Source: Hanleya hanleyi (taxonomy: Eukaryota > Mollusca > Polyplacophora > Lepidopleurida > Hanleyidae). Taken from it: a stretch of 64,000 bases of DNA. The notes under the pieces were generated by a model. The model saw only the letters and a list, made by a program, of their open reading frames with translations. It had not been told where the DNA came from and ran no database searches. Each line of letters opens with the position of its first letter. Position 1 is the first letter of the stretch. Of the stretch, positions 1 through 7,696 are shown piece by piece. The stretch is from NCBI GenBank assembly GCA_036873755.1, contig JAVTVY010020412.1, positions 17,718 through 81,717 of the forward strand. The letters run 5' to 3'. The position numbers and the translations under genes were made by a program.

Positions 1-84
1 AGCCGCGCGCCGCTCCCATTTTACTCTGTTTTGAAAGATCACGTACGTAGCTACACCATACCCTTAATTTCAGAGCGGCGCGCG
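1..84 (-). repeat. Inverted satellite monomer (partial) flanking element 1
   Basis: This is the reverse complement of the GC-armed half of the monomer that fills 15,491-39,714. It has arms agccgcgcgccgctc and gagcggcgcgcg with the same ~54-bp interior. It abuts the element terminus at 85 directly, and the last three bases of the outer arm are missing. Its orientation is opposite to the array on the other side of element 1. Confidence 0.85.
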
Positions 85-164
85 AGTAGTATGGAATGCG
101 TATATACTAGTCCCTTTTCGAGAGAGGTAACTCTTGTTCCCCCTTTTTTCCGCCAGGGGGTGCC

Positions 165-262
165 ATCAGTCCCGTATGACGTCACTTCCGGTCTGGATAA
201 ATGGAGCGTGACCTGTGAACTGTATGACGTCACTTCCGGTCTAGGATGAATGGAACGTGACC
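165..262 (+). promoter_or_regulatory. Paired CRE/ETS motifs in the element 1 terminus
   Basis: Two ~48-bp direct repeats each contain TGACGTCACTTCCGG, at 177-191 and 225-239. TGACGTCA is the palindromic CRE (CREB/ATF) site and CTTCCGG is an ETS-type site. The same composite word recurs in both ends of element 2 (40,601 and inverted at 59,428). The position near the terminus, upstream of the CARD gene TATA box, suggests an enhancer. Factor binding is inferred from motif identity only. Confidence 0.55.
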
Positions 263-299
263 TGTGAACACGATAGGATATGTACTGACCTGTCTGTGG

Positions 300-705
300 G
301 TTTTTACAACAATGTCGTTCACCCTAGTGTCTTTTCGGTGAGGTCCGTGGGAACATGTACTGACCTGTCTGTGGGGTTTTTCCCACAATGTCGTTCACCT
401 CCGTGTCTCTTCGGTGATGTCCGTGTTTTTTCTGTACGGTCCGTGAAGATGTGACGTAGGTGACCGAAAGATGTGACGGAGGTGTCCGAAAAGACACGGA
501 GGTGACCGAAGAGACACGGAGGTGCCCGAAGAGGTCACCGAAGAGTCACGGAGGTGACCGAAAAGACACGGAGGTGACCAAAAACACACGGAGGTCACCG
601 AAAAGACCCGAATGTCATCACCGAAGTGTCACGGAGGTGACCGAAAAGATACGGAGGTGACCGAAAACACACGGAGGTCACCGAAAAGACCCGAATGTCA
701 CGAAA
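300..705 (+). repeat. Short interspersed and tandem repeats, inverted halves, at left end of element 1
   Basis: From about 450 to 705 a ~20-bp unit of the form gacacggaggtgaccgaaaa repeats many times with small changes. From 300 to 440 the reverse-complement words (ggtgaggtccgtg, cttcggtgatgtccgtg) occur, so the block is an imperfect inverted repeat. No gene is supported here: the open frames that cross it are products of the repeat. It lies between the terminus and the first TATA box, as expected for a sub-terminal control region. Confidence 0.7.
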
Positions 706-710
706 AAACG

Positions 711-718
711 TATAAAAG
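711..718 (+). promoter_or_regulatory. TATA box of the CARD-PC4 gene
   Basis: TATAAAAG lies in the context aaacgTATAAAAG, with a T/G-rich start region ending in caatcattg about 30 bp downstream. Element 2 has the same arrangement at 40,420 (aaacgTATAAAAGG, then attcattg), which supports a conserved left-end promoter. The 5' leader that follows (about 740-973) has no ATG. It is rich in CCTGACCAGCCTG-type short repeats. Confidence 0.6.
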
Positions 719-973
719 TGGAAATTTTTAGGGGTTTGCTGCAATCATTGTCCTGCCGACCGGAGCTACCTGACTAGCCTGCCTGACCAGCCTACCTGAG
801 CAGCCTGAACCACTCTCACGACAGGAGCTACTTGCCTGAGTCTCACCAGCCTGAGCCTGCCTCACCAGTGCAACTTCACCAGTCTATCTCACCATAGCAG
901 CTACTGACTTGACCAGCCTGAGTCATCCCACCGAGCTAAGCTTCTGCAGCACCGTATCCATATCGTTGATAAG

Positions 974-2335
974 ATGCAGCATGCGGCCGATATATGTGAT
1001 CTGCTCATGGTGGAAAACATAATCACTAAACACATTGGGGTAGAGATCATGGCGGAGAAGATCTATATGGCACGAAACAGAGCCCTCATCGACCTCATAC
1101 CATGCCGTGGCTCCTTAGCGTTTCAAGCCTTAGTGGAGGCGCTGAAAAGGACGGGAAATGAAGGAATAGCAGATCTACTTCAAGCCCAGGATTCAGAAGA
1201 TAATACCTTAGTCATGGACATGGACATCGCCGAAGGGCGTACAGCTACCAAACGTACGCATCAAAAGTCCGGCCTACCTGCCAAACCCGGTCCACCTACC
1301 AAACGTCCCCGACTAACACCTTTAGAAACACCTCAGCAAGTGCTTCAGCCAGTGCTTCAGCAAGTGCCTGAGCAAGCGAAGGAAGAGGTGCTACTTCCTA
1401 TGTCTGTGCAGGAGATCAATGACATTATCCAGCAGGCCTACCAGGCGGCCCAGACGAACACTTGGGAGCTCTTTCCCTATTTAACTGTGAGTGTCAAAGA
1501 AGAGGAATTGCATTTTGACGCACCGACCTGGGACGACAAAACACCTGAGCATATCGCCTTGACGTTGGACACCTGGATAAGAGTACAGGCCATTCATTAC
1601 GCCGTCGATGCGGTCATTGACCGCCAGGGGAGCGACGAAGCGAAATGTTATGTGGGTGACGACACCTTCCTCACCTGTTCTATGTTCAACAACATGCTGC
1701 TGGTGCATATTCGTAAATGGAAGTTGAGGGGAGAAAAGCGTATCCCTTTACCTCAGGGCGTCACCCTGCAAATACCTGCATAGCGGAAGCTGCAGAGTCT
1801 CACAGCTGAAATTCATGAAGTCCTGTCTGACCAGGTGACTCAGTATATTTATAAGAAGTACATCGACACATTCCTGGATCATCTCAGACCCCGCATTCGA
1901 CACTTGCGTATCCAGCAATGTGCAGCCTGTGGGGAAAAGAACGGTCTCTTCAACACGCATACGTGTATGGGCAATAGTATACCATCAGACGCGCTCATGA
2001 CTGAGGGACTACAGGCCGTTAACGAGGTGCAAATTGCTGAGGCATTGCAAGCTGCCTGTCCACCCAGAATTCCACGTGAACAGATTGCCACCTTCATATA
2101 CGTGCACCAGGGGAACAGTCTCTTCAACACGCCTACGTGTATGGACAATAGTATACCATCAGACGCGCTCATGACTGAGGGACTACAGGCCGTTAACGAG
2201 GTGCAAATTACCGAGGCATTGCAAGCTGCCTGTCCACCCAGAATTCCACGTGAACAGATTGCCACCTTCATATACGTGCACCAGGGGCAGAAAGACAATG
2301 ACGAGTTCAAACAAGTCTTGTTGCATAAATATTGA
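974..2335 (+). pseudogene. CARD - PC4-like - Cys/His protein, interrupted by an in-frame TAG
   Basis: This is one reading frame of 453 sense positions, broken only by TAG at 1781-1783. Residues 1-75 match the caspase recruitment domain pattern, including RNRALIDLIPCRG and AFQALVEALKRTG, the usual CARD helices 4-5 signature. Residues ~85-125 are a Lys/Pro/Gln-rich linker. Residues ~225-285 match the PC4/p15 single-strand-DNA-binding fold: a hydrophobic strand with VHIRKW, then GVTLQIP, then the stop where family members have Trp, then RKLQSL. A C-x2-C...H-x-C cluster follows (QQCAACGE...HTC). The frame next carries a 58-residue internal duplication. ATG 974 is the first ATG after the TATA box at 711, but in-frame CARD-like residues extend upstream of it to about 930. 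The protein would act in the host cell, with CARD for homotypic binding to caspase/inflammasome-type adaptors and PC4 for nucleic acid. This is a family-level inference. CARD call moderately strong; PC4 call moderate. Confidence 0.7.
1943..2290 (+). repeat. 174-bp in-frame tandem duplication inside the CARD-PC4 gene
   Basis: 1943-2116 and 2117-2290 are near-identical copies, with a period of 174 nt or 58 codons. They encode LFNT.TCM...ALMTEGLQAVNEVQI.EALQ twice. Only a few bases differ, so the event is recent relative to the divergence of elements 1 and 2. The first copy retains the upstream CAAC zinc-type pair and the second does not. Confidence 0.9.
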
Positions 2336-2518
2336 ACATTTCACACAAATCTTGTTGCATAAATATTGAATATTCAGACATCACCGTATTCCATTCCTAC
2401 ATTCTATGTTCATACTATGTTCATTCTATGTTCATTTAAGCGCCTTGATAGCGTATAATTGTATTCAAAATACCAAGAGTCTACTGTGGTGAAGACCTTA
2501 TGTTCATTCTACTGTGTT

Positions 2519-2524
2519 AATAAA
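2519..2524 (+). terminator. Polyadenylation signal for the CARD-PC4 gene
   Basis: AATAAA lies ~185 bp after the last stop, followed by a T/G-rich stretch (gtgtgttagtgttc). Between the stop and this signal, a ~36-bp segment containing cttgttgcataaatattgaa is directly repeated at about 2312 and 2348. Nothing else is recognised from 2540 to 2710. Confidence 0.5.
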
Positions 2525-2713
2525 AATATTAGAAATTCAAATGTGTGTTAGTGTTCACTCTTTGCAAAGGGGGTATTGGTGTGGGAGCTGGTGTTTTTGT
2601 GCTTTTAGTTAGAAAAGTTTTCCCCCTTTCGGGTGTAATTAGGTGGCCCTAAAAAGGGCCTTTGGAAAGAACAGCGGGTTGGTCATCAGACTGTTACGGG
2701 CGGAATATTTTTT

Positions 2714-3082
2714 TCACGCCTGATACCCATCCCCGACATCCCTGTTGCAGTGGCGGTCGTTGTGGTAGCCGTCGTTGTGGTAGCCGCGTGAGTCGCCGCT
2801 GTAGTTGCTACTACTGTTTAACCACTCCAACTCTCCGTGTACATCTTCATCGTCTGTTTCCTCATCATCGTCCTCTTCCTGCACAACGTCCCTTATTTCT
2901 CTATCTTGTTGTGCACCTCTCATCCTCAAAGCTTCAGCAATATGAGCTTCATGATCACGCTGCAAGCTCGTAATGATTGTAACATGTTCGTTGTCTTCTC
3001 CGCTCGAGCGAATCCGTTCTCTATGATCTTGTTGTCCCGTGTTCATTGCGTTGAAAAGTGCCCGTCTACTAGGATTAGCCAT
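2714..3082 (-). CDS. Small acidic protein of unknown function
   Basis: The frame encodes 122 aa, with ATG at 3082 in good context (atcATGGCT). A TATAAAAAG box lies ~42 bp upstream at 3124-3132, which is the same promoter spacing used by other genes of these elements. The N-terminal half is predicted helical with several Arg and Gln (roughly residues 5-65). Residues ~66-85 are a run of Asp/Glu (EEDDDEETDDEDV), and the C-terminus is Asn/Asp/His/Tyr-rich. There is no signal peptide or membrane segment. I do not recognise the family. The acidic run is compatible with a nuclear or histone-interacting protein, but that is speculation. Element 2 has no evident counterpart. It is transcribed toward, and convergent with, the CARD-PC4 gene. 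Confidence 0.55.
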   Translation of the reverse strand: MANPSRRALFNAMNTGQQDHRERIRSSGEDNEHVTIITSLQRDHEAHIAEALRMRGAQQDREIRDVVQEEDDDEETDDEDVHGELEWLNSSSNYSGDSRGYHNDGYHNDRHCNRDVGDGYQA

Positions 3083-3123
3083 GATACAGTTGAAAGAGTG
3101 GATAACAGACGAGACACTGCGCG

Positions 3124-3132
3124 CTTTTTATA
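3124..3132 (-). promoter_or_regulatory. TATA box of the minus-strand acidic gene
   Basis: TATAAAAAG on the minus strand, ~42 bp before ATG 3082 and followed by a GC-rich start region. It supports 2714-3082 being a real transcription unit. Confidence 0.5.
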
Positions 3133-3349
3133 GTATAACCGTAGAGCGACGGATGAGGACGCGGACGTCACCGAAATCTTCACACTGAACCAGTGTGCCT
3201 GCTCAGGCCCGCTGAAATTTTGTGTTTCTTTTCCATCTTCAAACCGGTCTCATTTTGCAATAAATGCGAGTGGACGTGTAAAACTTATTTAAACTTGAAC
3301 TTTGGGAACTTATAGTGTATCGCTGAAAAATTATATTATATTTTAATCA

Positions 3350-3730
3350 ATTATATTCCTACATTGTGAAACACCCTGCCAGAAAATACTGGCTCGGGTG
3401 AGAATATAATTAAATTATAATTTATCCCTGAAGATGACTGAAATTATTAGTCGAAACATTGTATCTTGGAATATATATATCCAAAAATTCACTTGTTATC
3501 GCGGCGATATGCCGTGTACTTGTGAAATGGATTGAATTAGCGAGCTGTTCCCAACTGGACACGGTAGCTCAGTTGGTAGAGCAGTGGGACGGTATCCCCT
3601 AAGTCGTGAGTTCGATTCTCACCCGAGCCAGTATTTTCTGGCAGGGTGTTTCACAATGTAGGAATATAATTAAGTTATAATTTATCCCTGAAGATGACTG
3701 AAAATATTTTAATCATTTTGTTGATTTTAG
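3350..3730 (+). repeat. SINE-like repeat with tRNA head and long inverted arms
   Basis: Segments 3350-3404 and 3616-3670 are inverted repeats of about 55 bp (core cctgccagaaaatactggct and its complement). The words taaattataatttatccct and gaagatgactgaaa occur in the same orientation after each arm (about 3412 and 3672). A tRNA-like head lies just before the right arm. The structure looks like two SINE copies or one foldback-rearranged SINE. There are no coding features from 3140 to 3950. Confidence 0.6.
3558..3630 (+). tRNA. tRNA-Tyr-like pseudo-tRNA (SINE head)
   Basis: The sequence has a clear A box (tagctcagttggtagagc) and B box (gttcgattctc) with a 5-bp T-stem gtgag/ctcac. The closest resemblance from memory is to eukaryotic tRNA-Tyr. 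The acceptor stem has two mismatches (gacacgg against ccgagcc), and the anticodon loop is not a standard 7-nt loop. It is therefore a tRNA-derived relic rather than a working tRNA. Confidence 0.55.
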
Positions 3731-3954
3731 GCCCGTATGGTTATGGGTGTGGTTGTGTGGAAAACCCGGTAAATTTGAAATAAATCGGCTTACCCCCGTA
3801 TAAAAACTTTAGGTGTGTTCCTGACATCCTTATAATGTCACCCTGAAAATTTGAGCAGGTTTATGGAAGGAAAAGTGTGAATTTTTGTCATACCACTTTT
3901 GCTACGGTAACACAGCCATTGACAAACATAGCTGTACACACATTCGGCTCCATA

Positions 3955-6114
3955 TAGTGAGGTGGCTTAGCAAAAAGATCGTGACACGCTGGACCAAAGC
4001 ACCAAACTTGGCACATCCATCACCTGAGGCATACAAAACAATATCAGAAGGGGTGCCCATCACTTTGGATCATGTGACGCCCTCTGGCCCCCAAAAGGGC
4101 ATTTAACCCTATCTGGCCTGGGCTTTGTGGGACCTGTCGTGGCATGGAGGCCATTCTCTTACTCCTTGAGTTACATGTAGGAGGCTGAAACTTACCACAA
4201 TATACCCCTGGGTCAAGCTCTACCAGAAAATGTAAAAAAAAAATCCAAGATGGCCGCTCTGATGACGTCATTTTTCAAAAATCGCACTTTTTGGTTGATT
4301 TTCCGGTCAGATTTTCCGAATTTTTTATTTATGCAATTTCTCCGCAAAAACTGCGTGATAAATTAGTAAATATTAATGTGATGTGAAATAAAATAGTTTT
4401 CGCCAACTTTTCGTCGCGGAGAAGCAGAAATTTTGAAGGAATATGACAAAAACATCAATTTTCTGGTACCCCACGTGGCCGCCATCTTGAATTTACCCAT
4501 GATTCCCTGCTCGGGGGGTTATGCAAATTGGCTCAAAATGACCACAATATGATAAACTATAAAGTCACGGGGTTTCAGCTCTCTGTTTTTTGTCGTTCCG
4601 GAGATAGCGCGGGAAGTTTGATGGAGGGGGGCATAATGTCCCCCCCCTCCAGGCCAGGCAGGGTTAAGGGGAAATATTACCAATTAAAAAATAGATAGCT
4701 TACCAATATCTTCATTATTTTTGTTATCCTTGAGGCTAGGAAGCTAAAACTTGCCACACTATATCTAGGGTTCCAGTGCTACCAGAAAATATAACAAAAT
4801 TCAAGATGGTCTCTATGATGATGTCACGGTCACGTCATTTTATAAAAAATAGGCCATTTTTCTGATTTTTAGAATCGATTTTTCAAACTTTTTACTTGTG
4901 CAATTTTCTTTGCCTAAATTACCTTGCGAATTAGTAATTAATCATCTGATGTGATTTAAGATATTGTTGGGTAGTTTTACGTAGAATAATACACCAATTT
5001 TGAGGAAAATACTCCAAAAACTAAATTTTCGAGGTACACCACCGTTTCGTCAAATCTGAATTTACCCATGATGTTCTTTTCCGAGAATAAAATGCCCCTA
5101 ATTTGATTTGTTATAAAGACACAAAGTGCTAGCTTTAAACAGTTGCGAGCCCCAGAGGGGGAGTGGGGGGGGGGGACTGGATCTGAATCCACTAATAACA
5201 ATTGAACACAGGATCCTCCCCTTTCAGTATCATTTTTCTTACAATGTACATGCACAACCGGCATATAATTAGAGTAATGCACGGGTGTTGAACCATGCAC
5301 ATATATATGTAATGGTCTTGGCACCCACTGGACTATATTAGATGTAGTTTTAGACAATGGATGATATTAGGGTGTAACTGGAAAGTTCTGTTTTCCTCGT
5401 ATTCCTTCAAAATTAGCCCTACCTGGCCTAGGCCCCCCGCCAAATATTCTGCGCAATCTCCGGAACGACAAAAAATGGAGAACTGAAACTCCAGGACTTT
5501 ATCGTTTATCATATTGGGGTCATTTTGAGCCTATAGACATGACCCCCCGAGCAGAGGATCATGGGTAAATTCAAGATGCGGCCACGTGGGATACCAGAAA
5601 ATTGATGTTTTTGTCATATTTCTTCAAAATTTCTGCTTTTTCCCGATGAAAAGTGGACAAAAACTATTTTATTTCACATCACAATAATATTTACTAATTT
5701 ATCACGCAGTTTTTGTGGAGAAATTGCATAAATAAAAAAAAATCGAAAAATATGACCGAAAAATCGTCAGGAAAATGGCTTATTTTTGGAAAATGTTGTC
5801 ATCATGGCGGCCATCTTGGATTTTGTTGCATTTTCTGGTAGGGCTTGAACCAGTGATACAGTGTGGCAAGTTTCAGCTTCCCAGCCTCAAGGATAATAAA
5901 AATAACGAAGCTGTTGGGAGGCTAACTATTCTTTGAATAGCAATATTGCCCCTCAGATGCCCTTTTGGGGACCAGAGGGCATCACAGAGCCCAGAGCAAC
6001 GGGCACCCCTTCTGATATTGTTCTATATGTCTCAAGTGATGGGTGTGCCAAGTTTGGTGCTTTGGTCCAGCGTGTCACGATCTTTCCAAAATATGGCCCT
6101 AAGCTACCTCACTA
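3955..6114. mobile_element. Foldback (long inverted repeat) element inserted in element 1
   Basis: The left arm (about 3955-4660) and right arm (about 5440-6114) are reverse complements over ~700 bp with scattered differences. The ends read tagtgaggtggcttag at the left and ctaagctacctcacta at the right. Shared interior landmarks include gatcgtgacacgctggacca near both ends and the gtcgttccggagat complement pair. A second, inner pair relates 4740-4830 to 5790-5890. No transposase frame is visible in the ~780-bp centre, so this is a non-autonomous element. No clear target-site duplication was seen. Confidence 0.7.
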
Positions 6115-6392
6115 ATAATGTATAGTAGTCGTTCCTCGTCAGATTCATCTGGCACCGATGGTATGTGGTCCAGGAAAGAGGCCGGTGGAATGCGCGGTAA
6201 TTCGCCTATATCGACGAATTCCGGCTGGCGCTGTTGGAGCTGTTGTTGTTGTCTCTGGAGCTGTTCCTCATTCAGGGCATCTCGCAGGGAGGAGATCCAA
6301 TCCTCACCCGTGAATGTGGTCAGCGCTTTTGTGACGGAGAAATATAACGCCGCCCAGGACAGCGGCGTGAAATTTGTAATGGACCGTGTCTT
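6099..6392 (-). pseudogene. Truncated minus-strand reading frame, helical Gln-rich protein fragment
   Basis: The frame is open for 97 codons without an ATG, running from a stop at 6393-6395 down to TAG 6099-6101. It has gene-like composition: LSWAALYFSVTKALTTF, then GEDWISSLRDALNEEQLQ followed by a Gln-rich coiled segment, then an acidic/proline tail. Its last codons run into the end of the foldback element at 6114. It is probably an exon or the decayed 5' remainder of a Polinton gene interrupted by the foldback insertion. Family not recognised. Confidence 0.35.
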
Positions 6393-6574
6393 TCATTGGT
6401 TCTGTCTCCGTCCTCTCCATTGGTTGATATACGGGCCGCTGATTGGCCCAATAAGACTCGGGTAATATCTCCTGGATTAACTTTCAATCCCGTCATTTTG
6501 CACGAAATTGGTATAGCAAATTCCTAGGTTAAATCAATTCATTACACCCGAATGATCACGGACTTAGACGAGGG

Positions 6575-6830
6575 TGGGGCCATGGAAAATAAAAACTATA
6601 ACCTATACGTGTACGGACTGGCATAGAGAGGCACGAAAAAAATAAAACTATAACGTGTACGGCTACGGACTAGGGGTTAATTTAACATGACACTACCGAG
6701 TGATCGCAGACTTTCACGAAGGGTGAAGCGAGACGAAAAAATAAAACCAGAACGTGTACGGGTACGGATTAGGATAGAGAGACACGAACAAATGAAAAAC
6801 TGTAACGTGTACGGCTACGGACTAGGAGAT
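6575..6830 (+). repeat. Degenerate repeats upstream of the PC4-like gene
   Basis: About four copies of a unit containing aaaaactataacgtgtacgg plus ctacggactagg, spaced 50-100 bp apart (near 6587, 6640, 6740 and 6795). The stretch 6400-6990 holds no coding sequence apart from these and the promoter at 6927. Confidence 0.5.
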
Positions 6831-6926
6831 AATTATACCCAAAGGGGCACGTTATAGTATAAGAATTACCCAACCCCTATTTTGCAGGGAGTATAGGTTA
6901 GTCCACTAGGCACTGACAGGGTGTGG

Positions 6927-6932
6927 TATAAA
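6927..6932 (+). promoter_or_regulatory. TATA-like box of the element 1 PC4-like gene
   Basis: TATAAAC lies 66 bp before ATG 6993, with a second AT-rich run (gatatatatataca) at about 6944. It is upstream of the gene in the same arrangement as the element 2 paralogue promoters. Confidence 0.4.
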
Positions 6933-6992
6933 CTCCTGCACAGCGATATATATATACAGACCTCCCTAGCCGCTGTTTTGTCATTCACCACC

Positions 6993-7679
6993 ATGGGAGC
7001 GCACAGAGCAGAGGGTGAGCTTGCAATGTCCCAACTGACCACCAACGTCACCCTGATCGTCCATGACCATCACCTGCAGCTCATCGAAAAACAACCCCGA
7101 GAGGTGAAGGTATGTTTAACCCTAGCAGGGTGGACTCTATTGACACGGTTGTTACAGGGAAAAGAGCCCGAAGTCGATTTCATGCACGTGGGAGGGGGTG
7201 TCTACCTACAAAGTGGTAGAGATGATTCTTTTTTCCCCCGGTTAGAACAGCGTGGTGGTCTCCATATCACACTCCGTCCAGCATTATGGCAGGCGCTGAA
7301 AGCTATTATCCCCGACGTCCACGACTTACTGCACCACGACGCAAACTCTGTGTCTACCAGGACTCTTAAACCTGGCTGCACCCTATTGTTTTACCCCAAA
7401 CGAGTGGACCTCATCGATAGTGGACGTAGGTGTTGGTGTACGCCTGAACCCAAAGCGCGCGTCTCTTTGTCACCGGAAGGGTGGACTACCTTGAAACGTG
7501 TGTTGTTGGGTGACCGCGACGGTGAGAGCATTCACCTGTGTGAAGACGTCTACGCTTTCCGCGGCGCCTTTTTTGCTCGACTCCTCTGTCTGAACGAGGG
7601 TGGTTTTACCCTGGACCCTGATCTATGGACGGCCTTGGAAAAAGTAGTCCCCATTTTCGATGAAGTACTATATCTATAG
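6993..7679 (+). CDS. PC4-like module protein, two tandem double modules
   Basis: The frame encodes 228 aa. I chose ATG 6993 because it sits in a strong context (caccaccATGG); an in-frame codon at 6921 is not supported. The protein is an internal duplication. Each half (~residues 12-110 and 117-228) has strand-rich sequence ending in an [IV].L...[GL]W..L motif, twice per half: VCLTLAGWTLLTRLL, ITLRPALWQALK, VSLSPEGWTTLKRVLLG, FTLDPDLWTALEKVVPIFDEVL. This pattern matches the end of the PC4/p15 fold, where a strand runs into a helix beginning with Trp and is followed by an acidic ID-rich tail. In element 2 the two halves exist as separate neighbouring genes (41,339 and 41,906). Likely a nuclear nucleic-acid-binding or transcription-modulating accessory factor; this is inference. 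Confidence 0.65.
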   Translation: MGAHRAEGELAMSQLTTNVTLIVHDHHLQLIEKQPREVKVCLTLAGWTLLTRLLQGKEPEVDFMHVGGGVYLQSGRDDSFFPRLEQRGGLHITLRPALWQALKAIIPDVHDLLHHDANSVSTRTLKPGCTLLFYPKRVDLIDSGRRCWCTPEPKARVSLSPEGWTTLKRVLLGDRDGESIHLCEDVYAFRGAFFARLLCLNEGGFTLDPDLWTALEKVVPIFDEVLYL

Positions 7680-7696
7680 GGTGCACAGAGGCTAGA

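Noticed and set aside
16..660. Coding genes in the first 700 bases
   Set aside because: The short frames overlap the satellite monomer and the ~20-bp tandem repeats on both strands, and lie upstream of the TATA box at 711.
974..2335. Reassigned stop codon (alternative genetic code)
   Set aside because: In-frame stops replace different residues (Trp, Gln, Lys) and coexist with genes that end normally at TAA, TAG and TGA. Mutational decay explains them better.
3558..3630. Functional tRNA-Tyr gene
   Set aside because: Acceptor mismatches, an abnormal anticodon arm and its place inside a repeated SINE-like unit.
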